Shown piece after piece: positions 1 through 6,453 of a DNA stretch of 37,942 nucleotides (the stretch's first letter is position 1; each line of letters begins with the position of its first letter). The notes under the pieces are model-generated. The model saw only the letters and a program-made list of their open reading frames with translations. It was not told where the DNA came from and ran no database searches. The position numbers were made by a program, and so were the translations under genes. Source of the stretch: Microcaldota archaeon (lineage in GTDB: Archaea; Micrarchaeota; Micrarchaeia; Micrarchaeales; CABMGC01); contig JAJZND010000024.1 in NCBI GenBank assembly GCA_021848025.1, forward strand, positions 1-37,942, written 5' to 3'.

Positions 1-63
1 TATTTGAACCCGCGGCCATCAGCTTAGAAGGCTGCCGCTCTATCCAAGCTGAGCTACGGGCCC
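1..63 (-). tRNA. tRNA-Arg (anticodon UCU), 3' end cut off by window
   Basis: Read on the minus strand, the sequence starts with a GGGCCCG acceptor arm at 63-57. A D arm with GCTC/GAGC follows, then the anticodon loop CTTCTAA, which gives anticodon TCT (Arg, AGA codons). The T arm begins with GCGGG and TTCAAAT. The 3' acceptor strand lies beyond position 1. Two positions do not pair as expected: G27 opposite A43, and G53 opposite A61 at the last visible base. The second could mark the start of an archaeal intron or a true mismatch. The gene lies 10 bases downstream of the TatD-family gene on the same strand. Confidence 0.85.
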
Positions 64-73
64 AACTTTACGA

Positions 74-829
74 TTATATATAAAAATAATTTTTTATATT
101 CTCCGTAAGCTTCTCACAGACCTCCTCGATGCCAATCCCTTTAACCTCCGATATCTTCTCAGCAACCTTCAAAACATCGAATGGGGTCCTGCCTACTACT
201 GGCGAGTCGGTTTCTGCTACTATACTACTTAAGTCAATGTAATTTATAATCCTTTTCATACGCCCGTATTCTAGCGGCGGTATTGAGATGAGATAGCCAC
301 GGGCAGCAAGCTCCTTAGCGAGCATCTCGCTACCCTCAAAGAAATGAAAGACCGCGCGTTCAACCTTATTCTTCACCACAATCTCCTTTACCTCGTCTAT
401 CTTTCCCCTGGAATGGACAACTATGGGGATGGAAAGCCTGTTTGCAACCTCAATCTGCTCCATGAAAACCTTTTTCTGAAGCGCCATACTCGCTTTTTTG
501 ACCATCGTGCCGTCCAATCCGATCTCTCCAATGCCGACGATGCCCCTATTCTTCCTTATCATGTCTTCCAGCTGATCTACAAACCCGCCATCCTCAGAAG
601 AAAAGTCAGGGCTTATGCCTGCAACCCCGAAGACAAGGGAGGCATCAACTATCCCGTCAACCATCCGTATATTGCTCTCCTTATTTGTCCCTGCAGTTAT
701 TATAAGCTCAACGCCATTGTCTTTTGCAGTCATGGCTGCCTCTTTCGGATCACTGAAAAGCTCCATATGGCAGTGCGCATCGGCAAGGCGCAGCCCATAA
801 TACCTGCTGCCTTCGGTCCTCTTTGACAT
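74..829 (-). CDS. TatD-family metal-dependent hydrolase
   Basis: This 251-residue protein has the TatD/amidohydrolase TIM-barrel signature. Counting from the ATG at 829, the metal ligands are H19 and H21 (DAHCHME), E102 (GIGEIGLD), H139 (PIVVHSR), H162 (VFHFFEG) and D208 (AETDSP). Family members are metal-dependent nucleases or related hydrolases of the cytoplasm; the substrate here is not known. The usual GIHP loop reads GISP, so that non-catalytic histidine is replaced. The ATG at 829 is preferred over an in-frame TTG at 835 because a GGAGAGG ribosome-binding site (839-845) lies nine bases upstream. The gene is divergent from the DUF929 gene, shares its AT-rich promoter region, and is followed closely by tRNA-Arg on the same strand. 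Confidence 0.85.
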   Translation of the reverse strand: MSKRTEGSRYYGLRLADAHCHMELFSDPKEAAMTAKDNGVELIITAGTNKESNIRMVDGIVDASLVFGVAGISPDFSSEDGGFVDQLEDMIRKNRGIVGIGEIGLDGTMVKKASMALQKKVFMEQIEVANRLSIPIVVHSRGKIDEVKEIVVKNKVERAVFHFFEGSEMLAKELAARGYLISIPPLEYGRMKRIINYIDLSSIVAETDSPVVGRTPFDVLKVAEKISEVKGIGIEEVCEKLTENIKNYFYI

Positions 830-882
830 CTGCAATTGCCTCTCCAGATAATCACGCGCCTAGAACTACTATTCAGACAAAA

Positions 883-914
883 GTATATAAACGAAATCGC
901 GTATATGTATATAG
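883..914. promoter_or_regulatory. Divergent promoter region with two TATA-like boxes
   Basis: GTATATAAAC at 883-892 and GTATATGTATATAG at 901-914 are the only strong TATA-like elements between the two divergent genes. Placing transcription starts about 26 bases away gives leaders of roughly 30 bases for both the TatD-family gene (minus) and the DUF929 gene (plus). The assignment of each box to one direction is inferred from spacing. Confidence 0.5.
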
Positions 915-962
915 AAAAAGGAGCATACCAAACGCAGGTTTAAACGGCAGGGTAATATTCAA

Positions 963-2063
963 ATGAGCACCAGGCAATCTTCAATGAAATATGAAAAGGC
1001 AATAAGGAATGCAAAAATGGTTAGCTATGGCTCTGCAGCAATAGCGGTGGCCGCATTGGCAGTCTCTGTTTTCATTCTGATGCACGGGGGAGGCAAAGAG
1101 ATAATTTATACCAGCAGGACGGTTTACCTTAACGGAACATCTCCTGCAAACCTGAGCATTGCCTATAACATAACAAGCCCGCTGATAACACCGCCAATGT
1201 CCCTTGCTGCTGATCCTCCAATAACTGCAAACAATACATTCGGAAGCAGGCTTACCGGCATAAATACGCCGCTTAACTCCACAGATCTTGCAGTAATAAA
1301 TAACGCTTCAGACTCAAATTTCGAGACAGCAGGAGAGATGCTGATAAACGGGAAGATAAACAACAGCGTAGGCATCTCTCTGAAGAAGGTTCCCATGTTC
1401 ATGCTGAATGGCAAGCCTACGGTAATATATCTTGGCTCAATAACGTGTGTCTTCTGCGGTGAGAACAGGTGGGCTATGGCTCTGGCACTTTCAAGATTCG
1501 GTAACTTTTCAGATCTTTTCACAGGGTACAGCTCTCTTGGCGACAGCGATGTGCCTACTATATACTGGGCGCCTGCTCATTACAATCAATCTACCATGGA
1601 TTTCGGTTCATTCTACAACAGCAAGTACATAAACTTCCTGGCGTTCGAAGACACTGATCCGATAACGGCAGGATTTAATCTTCAGCCTATAAATGTAATG
1701 CAGCAGGAGGTAAACAGTACCGGCAATCTTGCATATAAGGACGCGTTCCAGCTTATAATAAAGCTTAATAATTTCCAGGGCACTCCCTACACAATCTGGG
1801 GCAATTACAACGCTGCGGGCGCAGACGCAGAAGACTTTGGGAACTCGTCGCCAACCGCCTCTTCAGGCATACCGCTGGAATACATGACCCATCGCCAGGT
1901 CTTCCAGCAGATATCGAACAATACAGACCAGTTCGGGTGGACAGAATACGCAGCTGCAGACCTTTATATTGCGATGATCTGCAGCTCCAGCAGCTCTATA
2001 AACAGCACTGCGCCAGTCTGCTCCCTGCCAGCTATAGTTTCTATAGAGAAAGATGGTTACTGA
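963..2063 (+). CDS. DUF929 family, membrane-anchored thioredoxin-like protein
   Basis: This 366-residue protein has one N-terminal membrane segment (about residues 18-40) followed by an extracytoplasmic domain. The core contains ITCVFCGENRW, a C162-x-x-C165 pair directly after a predicted beta-strand (VIYLGS), as in thioredoxin folds. DUF929 proteins are known mainly from thermoacidophilic archaea and their function is unproven. A second cysteine pair (C340, C353) lies near the C-terminus. The stop codon overlaps the start of the next gene (TGATG), so the two are probably translationally coupled. An extracytoplasmic thiol-disulfide role is inferred from the CxxC site and topology; no electron-transfer partner is proven. 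Confidence 0.75.
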   Translation: MSTRQSSMKYEKAIRNAKMVSYGSAAIAVAALAVSVFILMHGGGKEIIYTSRTVYLNGTSPANLSIAYNITSPLITPPMSLAADPPITANNTFGSRLTGINTPLNSTDLAVINNASDSNFETAGEMLINGKINNSVGISLKKVPMFMLNGKPTVIYLGSITCVFCGENRWAMALALSRFGNFSDLFTGYSSLGDSDVPTIYWAPAHYNQSTMDFGSFYNSKYINFLAFEDTDPITAGFNLQPINVMQQEVNSTGNLAYKDAFQLIIKLNNFQGTPYTIWGNYNAAGADAEDFGNSSPTASSGIPLEYMTHRQVFQQISNNTDQFGWTEYAAADLYIAMICSSSSSINSTAPVCSLPAIVSIEKDGY

Positions 2064-2605
2064 TGGCGCTCAGAAAGAGCAGAGGGATAAGCAGGTTTAC
2101 GGTGCTTAAATACGCTCTTTCATCATGGTTTTCTCTTTCCGTGCTCATAATAAGCACAGCCATCTACTTTGGCATATATTATTACATGATCCTTGCAAGC
2201 TCCGAAGGCGCCTATATCGTAACAGCCCCTGTTTACCTCACCTACGCGATAATCTTTACCTCAGCCCTTCTTCTTACAATAGGGATATACTCTACAAAAA
2301 ACGCGTTATTAAGGCTACGGAGCAGCACCTCAGAAAATACGGCCAGCATAATAACGCTCATCGCAGGAGGGCTCTTCACAAGCTGCGGCTGCAGCACTCC
2401 GATTTTAGGCACGATACTGTACACCCTGGGCGTCGGAATAATAGGCAGGACCAATGCAATAATATTCGTAAGCAGCAATCAGGTGTATCTTCTGCTTGCG
2501 ATACTGCTTATAAACCTGCTTATGATTTACTACTACCTCGGCAAAGCCTCATCAGCATGCATAATAAAAAATAACAAAATCGTCAGGATAAAAAGGAAGC
2601 AATAA
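2063..2605 (+). CDS. Four-helix membrane protein with CGC motif, coupled to the DUF929 gene
   Basis: This 180-residue protein has about four hydrophobic segments (near residues 15-40, 52-75, 92-122 and 130-155). I do not recognise its family. The third segment carries FTSCGCSTPIL, placing C108 and C110 with a following proline inside or at the edge of the membrane, which suggests a redox or metal site. I place the start at the ATG overlapping the DUF929 stop (TGATG). A longer reading from 1937 would overlap the DUF929 gene by more than 120 bases and adds a polar stretch with no sign of function. It resembles small membrane disulfide carriers (DsbB, VKOR, CcdA) in size and in having paired cysteines, but no signature of those families is visible. 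Confidence 0.7.
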   Translation: MALRKSRGISRFTVLKYALSSWFSLSVLIISTAIYFGIYYYMILASSEGAYIVTAPVYLTYAIIFTSALLLTIGIYSTKNALLRLRSSTSENTASIITLIAGGLFTSCGCSTPILGTILYTLGVGIIGRTNAIIFVSSNQVYLLLAILLINLLMIYYYLGKASSACIIKNNKIVRIKRKQ

Positions 2606-2636
2606 AGAAGTTATTGGCAATTAATTACTTGGGTAC

Positions 2637-3581
2637 ATGGTAAAACTAAGCGGCAAGAAGGTAATAGTTACAGGTGGAGCAGGCTTCATAGGCAGCAACC
2701 TTGTAGAATCAATTTCAAGAGAGAATGAAGTAGTGGTAATAGACAATATGCTGATCGGCAAGGAAAGGAACATAGAGCGTTCAATGCAGACGGGAAATGT
2801 AAAGCTCTTCAAAGTAGATACCAGAGATATTAAAGTCGTAGACTTTAAGCCTGACATAATCTTCCATCTTGGCATGCCCTCCTCAACCTTCATGTTCAGG
2901 GAAGATAATTACAGGATAGCTGAAGTGATAGAAGGGGCCATAAGCGTCCTTAGGTTTGCATATAGGCAGGGGGCCAAGGTAATATTCACATCAACATCCT
3001 CAGTTTACAACGGCAATCCAATACCGCACAAGGAGAGCCAGGCTCCCAGGGTAACTGACTTCTACACGGAGTCAAAGGTTTTCGTCGAGCGCCTTGCTGA
3101 GCTTTACAACAAGGTATATGGCATTGACTCTTCAGTCCTCAGGCTCTTCTCAGTCTACGGTCCGCATGAAGAAGGCAAGGGAAGCTATGCAAATATCATA
3201 AGTCAATTCATGTGGTCCATGAAAAAAAATGAACAGCCACTAATATACGGCGACGGAAAGCAGACGAGGGATTTCATCTATATAGATGATGTGGTAGATG
3301 CGCTTATAGCGGCAACGAAGATTAAAGGCTTCGGCCTCTTTAACGTGGGTACAGGCAAGAACTATTCGCTGAATGAAATTGCAGGAATACTGGAAGAAAA
3401 AATGAAGACAGGGATCAAGCCCCGCTATCTGCGCAACGAAATCCCGAACTACGTAAACGACACAAAAGCCGATACGTCGAAGTCAAGGTTAAAGCTCGGC
3501 TTCAAGGCAAAGATAGGGATAGAGGAAGGAATAGAACGGCTGCTTAAATACTATAAAGCAAACCTCTGGGACGGTGTTTGA
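2637..3581 (+). CDS. NAD-dependent epimerase/dehydratase (GalE-like extended SDR)
   Basis: This 314-residue protein is an extended short-chain dehydrogenase/reductase. Its N-terminal Rossmann motif is TGGAGFIGSN (residues 12-21) and its catalytic pair is Y143 and K147 in YTESK, with the preceding serines in TSTSSVYNG. The motif RDFIYIDDVVDA and the NVGTGKNYSLNE region are typical of UDP-glucose/UDP-galactose 4-epimerases and dTDP-glucose dehydratases. It probably makes a nucleotide sugar for glycosylation; the exact substrate cannot be read from sequence. The stop TGA (3579-3581) is in frame with, and directly adjacent to, the next gene, which has no ATG, GTG or TTG before its first essential motif. 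Confidence 0.88.
   Translation: MVKLSGKKVIVTGGAGFIGSNLVESISRENEVVVIDNMLIGKERNIERSMQTGNVKLFKVDTRDIKVVDFKPDIIFHLGMPSSTFMFREDNYRIAEVIEGAISVLRFAYRQGAKVIFTSTSSVYNGNPIPHKESQAPRVTDFYTESKVFVERLAELYNKVYGIDSSVLRLFSVYGPHEEGKGSYANIISQFMWSMKKNEQPLIYGDGKQTRDFIYIDDVVDALIAATKIKGFGLFNVGTGKNYSLNEIAGILEEKMKTGIKPRYLRNEIPNYVNDTKADTSKSRLKLGFKAKIGIEEGIERLLKYYKANLWDGV
3573..3576 (+). promoter_or_regulatory. GGTG ribosome-binding site that supports an ACG start
   Basis: GGTG lies five bases before ACG at 3582. The same GGTG-N5-start spacing is seen before glyA (GTG), rpoB1 (ATG) and rpoH (TTG) in this window. It matches the GGUG of the archaeal AGGAGGUGAUCC Shine-Dalgarno sequence and sits inside the 3' end of the epimerase gene. 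Confidence 0.6.
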
Positions 3582-4013
3582 ACGGAGAGGACTGTTCTGG
3601 CCTTCGGCTCATTCGACGTGCTGCATCCTGGCCATCTCTTATACCTTAAAAGGGCAAAAGCCCAGGGCGATCTCATTATAGTCGTCATTGCAAGGGATAG
3701 TACAATAAGCATGATAAAGAGAAGAGAGCCTGTTTTTAATGAGAAAGAAAGGCTTGAGATGGTAAAAGCACTTAAAATGGTGGATAAAGCTGTCCTTGGG
3801 GGCGAGGTAAAGGATCCTGGAGGAATGTACAATATACTTAAAAAGTATAAGCCAGACACTGTAGTGCTTGGCTATGACCAGAATGCGGCAGGATTAAAGG
3901 AATGGATTGAAAGGAATGGGCTCAACATAAAAATAGTGAGGCTCAGGAAAGGCTTCAAGACAGGCAGGTTCAAGAGCTCAAAGGTAAAGGAGGCACTGGA
4001 AAGAGAGCTATGA
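3582..4013 (+). CDS. ribL: RibL-like FAD synthase / cytidylyltransferase-family protein, apparent ACG start
   Basis: The protein has the nucleotidyltransferase signature FGSFDVLHPGH at its N-terminus, then VVIARDSTI, DKAVLGG and VVLGYDQ, the order seen in archaeal FAD synthase RibL. That enzyme transfers AMP to FMN using CTP/ATP-type chemistry. The only standard start (GTG at 3618) falls after FGSFD and would remove the first strand of the nucleotide-binding fold. Translation from ACG at 3582 gives a 143-residue protein of normal family length beginning [M]ERTVLAFGSFD, and ACG differs from ATG by one base. Alternatives are a CTG start at 3597, read-through of the epimerase TGA to make a fusion, or a sequence error. 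TagD or RfaE-type relatives with other substrates are possible. Confidence 0.75.
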   Translation, partial: TERTVLAFGSFDVLHPGHLLYLKRAKAQGDLIIVVIARDSTISMIKRREPVFNEKERLEMVKALKMVDKAVLGGEVKDPGGMYNILKKYKPDTVVLGYDQNAAGLKEWIERNGLNIKIVRLRKGFKTGRFKSSKVKEALEREL

Positions 4014-4083
4014 ATAGGTTCCTTCACTTATGCCAATGAAGCCCTATGTTCCTTCTGGCCTTCAATAAACCCTTACAACATTA

Positions 4084-4089
4084 TTTTTT
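4084..4089 (+). terminator. T-rich terminator after the epimerase/ribL-like unit
   Basis: A run of six T residues in an AT-rich patch lies about 70 bases after the ribL-like stop codon. Archaeal termination commonly uses such T tracts without a hairpin, and I see no strong stem before it. The rest of the 4014-4163 gap shows no gene or clear structure. Confidence 0.4.
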
Positions 4090-4163
4090 GTCAAGAGCAA
4101 GCTCATTGCCCTAAACCGTACCAGGCATAGCAATTAAGATACGCGGCTCGAATAAGTTGTATC

Positions 4164-4772
4164 ATGAAAGATTATTACCTGAATGGCGAAGAACGCTTCG
4201 GCAGATTCTCTTCAAAGGCTTACTCGCTATTCTCAAAGTGCAGCACAGCCAATGATGTATACAATTTTATCATAAGGGAGATAAGCGCAAGGAATCCGGG
4301 AAAGGTGCTTGACGTAGGCACTGGTCCTGCGGCAGCAGCGATAGGCATCGCCCTCCGGCTCAGGAAGTCAAAAGTATGTGCTGTTGATCCTTCCCCTTAC
4401 ATGGTAAAAATAGCAAAAAAGGATGCTGCCGGGATAATGAACATCGAGATAAAGGAAGGGTCGAGCAGGCACATTCCATTCACTGATAAATTCGATATAA
4501 TATACTCTTCCATAAGCTTCCATCACTGGAAAGAGAAGGAGCAATCGCTTAGGTACCTTGCGGGCAGGCTCAGGAAAAGCGGCAGAATACTCATTTATGA
4601 GCTTGACAGGGATAAACTAAACTTTATCGAAAAGCTGCTTTTAGGCCCGCATTCCATAACGGTGGGCGAGGTAACTGAAGCATGCAAAGGAAACTTATAT
4701 GTGGATGGATACAAAGAATACAAAAAATACGTGGAGATAAGTATAAGCCTCAGGCATAGGCATAGAAAGTGA
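4164..4772 (+). CDS. Class I SAM-dependent methyltransferase
   Basis: This 202-residue protein carries motif I VLDVGTGPAAAAIGIALR (about residues 49-66), the acidic ribose-binding strand end VDPSPYMV and a motif IV-like DIIYSSISFHHW. This is the UbiE/Methyltransf_11-type small-molecule methyltransferase pattern. The length suits a single Rossmann-like domain. The substrate is unknown. The start is the ATG at 4164 with little room for a leader, and a weak AT-rich element (CAATTAAGAT, 4131-4140) lies about 26 bases upstream. Its stop overlaps the GTG start of the pentapeptide-repeat gene by four bases, so the two are probably co-translated. Confidence 0.85.
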   Translation: MKDYYLNGEERFGRFSSKAYSLFSKCSTANDVYNFIIREISARNPGKVLDVGTGPAAAAIGIALRLRKSKVCAVDPSPYMVKIAKKDAAGIMNIEIKEGSSRHIPFTDKFDIIYSSISFHHWKEKEQSLRYLAGRLRKSGRILIYELDRDKLNFIEKLLLGPHSITVGEVTEACKGNLYVDGYKEYKKYVEISISLRHRHRK

Positions 4773-5416
4773 ATAAAATGCAGGCAATCCGCTACCTAAG
4801 AAAAGAGTTCATAAGTAAGATGGCTTCTGGAACTTACCTTACAAAAGATGGCACAACCAATAACACACGCCTTCGGAGCGACCTGAAAATAATGGGGTAT
4901 AACTTAAAAGGCATAAACCTCGGCGGCGCAAACCTGCAGGAGGCTGACCTTTCCAGGGTTAACTTGAGAGGAGCCAACCTCGGCGGCGCAAACCTGGCGT
5001 ATGCGGATCTGTCAGGTGCAGATCTCGAGTGCGCAAACCTCGGCGGCGCAAACCTCGGATACGCAAAATTAATATCTGCGGATTTGAAAGGAGCCAACAT
5101 GAGCGGCACATATCTGGGATATTCGGACATGAGCGCCGCAATTCTTGTAGATGCTTACCTTTGGGGCGCTTACTTGAAGGGTAGTAAACTCTCAAGTGCG
5201 GACATAAGGCGCGCTTACCTTCGCGGAGCAGACCTTAAAGGTGCCATACTAAACCATTCCAACCTCAAAGGCGCAGATTTAAGCGGAGCAAACATCTTCG
5301 GAATCGAAGCAGACAGGGATACGGCGAGGCAAGCAATACTCTCTGCCATAACAAATGCCAAGTCGGACAAGGAGGTAAAGAAGCTGATTGATGACCTCTG
5401 CATATCGGCCAAATAG
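4769..5416 (+). CDS. Pentapeptide-repeat protein
   Basis: This 215-residue protein consists from about residue 47 to 178 of A(D/N)LxG-type pentapeptide repeats (for example GANLGGANLAYADLSGADLE), which fold as a right-handed quadrilateral beta-helix. The N-terminal 45 residues and a C-terminal helical tail of about 35 residues flank it. Functions in this superfamily range from DNA mimicry to scaffolding, and nothing here selects one. It has no signal peptide, so it is probably cytoplasmic. The GTG at 4769 overlaps the methyltransferase stop; an ATG at 4778 is an alternative start. Three 20-base repeats at exact 60-base spacing show recent internal duplication. Confidence 0.9.
   Translation: MNKMQAIRYLRKEFISKMASGTYLTKDGTTNNTRLRSDLKIMGYNLKGINLGGANLQEADLSRVNLRGANLGGANLAYADLSGADLECANLGGANLGYAKLISADLKGANMSGTYLGYSDMSAAILVDAYLWGAYLKGSKLSSADIRRAYLRGADLKGAILNHSNLKGADLSGANIFGIEADRDTARQAILSAITNAKSDKEVKKLIDDLCISAK
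4916..5095 (+). repeat. Three 60-bp tandem repeat units inside the pentapeptide gene
   Basis: The 20-mer AACCTCGGCGGCGCAAACCT occurs at 4916, 4976 and 5036, spaced exactly 60 bases. Each unit encodes four pentapeptides (one full turn of the predicted beta-helix). Later units are clearly related but degenerate. Confidence 0.9.
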
Positions 5417-5451
5417 ATATCAATATTAAATATATGTAAAAATTTTTATAA

Positions 5452-5493
5452 ATTTCAACTTTTTATTGAAATAAAGCAAATATTTATATATTT
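5452..5493 (+). promoter_or_regulatory. Heat-shock operon promoter with possible operator
   Basis: A TATA-like box (ATATTTATATATTT, 5480-5493) is centred about 27 bases before the ATG at 5513, predicting a leaderless or nearly leaderless message. Just upstream is a 7-bp inverted repeat ATTTCAA/TTGAAAT (5452-5458 and 5466-5472), a candidate site for the winged-helix regulator encoded first in the operon. In so AT-rich a region the repeat could be chance. Confidence 0.5.
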
Positions 5494-5512
5494 AATAGGC
5501 CATAAAGATATC

Positions 5513-5947
5513 ATGCCAAGGATGGAAAAGATAGTGATTAAATCCGCAAGCAAACCAAGCAAGGAGAGCATAGACAACCTTTCAGAATGGTTCTGCGAGG
5601 TATTTGACCTCTCCAACAAGGAAAGTGGAATTGAGCCCGTGATACTCAGAAAACTGCTGGAGAGTACCATAAACGGGGAGGGGGTAACAAGCAAGGAGCT
5701 GAATAAGAATCTGGATGTGCCCCGCAGCACAATAATATACCATCTTAACAGGTTCATATACTCTGGTCTGGCAGTCAGGCAGGGTCGGGAATATTACCTG
5801 AGGTCGCAGGATTTCGCAAGCACGCTTGAAGACCTTGAAGCAGACATGCTCCGTGAATTCAAGAGGATGGAGAGTCTTGCAGAAAAATTGGACCAGATAA
5901 TGCAGAGTGATTTGAATGTCAGAAGAAAAGAAAGAAAACAACGATAA
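5513..5947 (+). CDS. Winged-helix transcriptional regulator heading the GrpE-DnaK-DnaJ operon
   Basis: This 144-residue protein has a winged-helix DNA-binding domain at about residues 44-103: LRKLLESTINGEGVTSKELN, then a recognition-helix region DVPRSTIIYHLNRF, then a wing around GREYYLR. An acidic helical C-terminal segment (about 108-135), probably a coiled coil for dimerisation, follows, then a basic tail. It lies behind a leaderless-type promoter. Its last 32 bases overlap the start of grpE, so it is co-transcribed with the chaperone genes. A role as a heat-shock regulator, possibly autoregulatory, is inferred from this position; I cannot tell repressor from activator. Confidence 0.8.
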   Translation: MPRMEKIVIKSASKPSKESIDNLSEWFCEVFDLSNKESGIEPVILRKLLESTINGEGVTSKELNKNLDVPRSTIIYHLNRFIYSGLAVRQGREYYLRSQDFASTLEDLEADMLREFKRMESLAEKLDQIMQSDLNVRRKERKQR

Positions 5948-6449
5948 TGCAGAGAGCAACGCTGCAAAGCAGCCAAATGCTGGCGTAGAAAAAGAGGCAA
6001 AGGAAGAGAAGAAGGATGAATCAAACGAGCTTAAAGAAAGGATAGCCAGGTTCGCGGCAGAGTTCGACAATTACAAAAAAAGAACCGCAAAAGAAATAGA
6101 GAATGCAAAAAACATGGGGAAGGCAGAGTTTGCATCCAGGATGATCCCCATACTTGATGAAATAGAGCTTGCGATTGAGTCGCTAGAGATGAAGAGCGAG
6201 AAGGAAAAGGGAATAGCGCTCGTCTTCTCCAATATGCTGGATGTTATGAAAAAGGAAGGACTGAAAGAGATAGAGTCAAGCGGCAGATCCGATCCTTACA
6301 GGCATGAAGTGATACTTGCCAGGGAGAGCGAAAAGGAGCCAGGCACAATACTGGAAGTTGTGAGGAAGGGATATACGTTTAACGGAATCATGCTAAGGCC
6401 CGCGTCTGTTATAGTTTCGACAAAGGCAAAAGAGGAAATAAAAAAGTGA
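5916..6449 (+). CDS. grpE: GrpE nucleotide exchange factor
   Basis: GrpE releases ADP from DnaK. This 177-residue protein has the usual layout: a charged, disordered N-terminus (residues 1-35), a long coiled-coil helix containing [16 protein letters not shown] (about 46-61), and a C-terminal beta head with [12 protein letters not shown] and [17 protein letters not shown], the family signature. The ATG at 5916 lies within the end of the upstream regulator gene in another frame. The dnaK gene starts four bases after its stop. The length is normal for archaeal and bacterial GrpE. DnaK-system genes in archaea are generally regarded as acquired from bacteria. Confidence 0.95.
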   Translation: MSEEKKENNDNAESNAAKQPNAGVEKEAKEEKKDESNELKERIARFAAEFDNYKKRTAKEIENAKNMGKAEFASRMIPILDEIELAIESLEMKSEKEKGIALVFSNMLDVMKKEGLKEIESSGRSDPYRHEVILARESEKEPGTILEVVRKGYTFNGIMLRPASVIVSTKAKEEIKK

Positions 6450-6453
6450 TAAT

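Noticed and set aside
2637-4013. Single fused epimerase-nucleotidyltransferase gene
   Set aside because: The frames are the same, but a TGA separates them, TGA is the ordinary stop in many genes of this window, and a GGTG site plus near-ATG codon explains separate translation better. Kept only as an alternative.
4916-5095. CRISPR-like regularly spaced repeats
   Set aside because: The identical 20-mers at 60-base spacing are in-frame pentapeptide coding repeats with related intervening sequence, not unique spacers.
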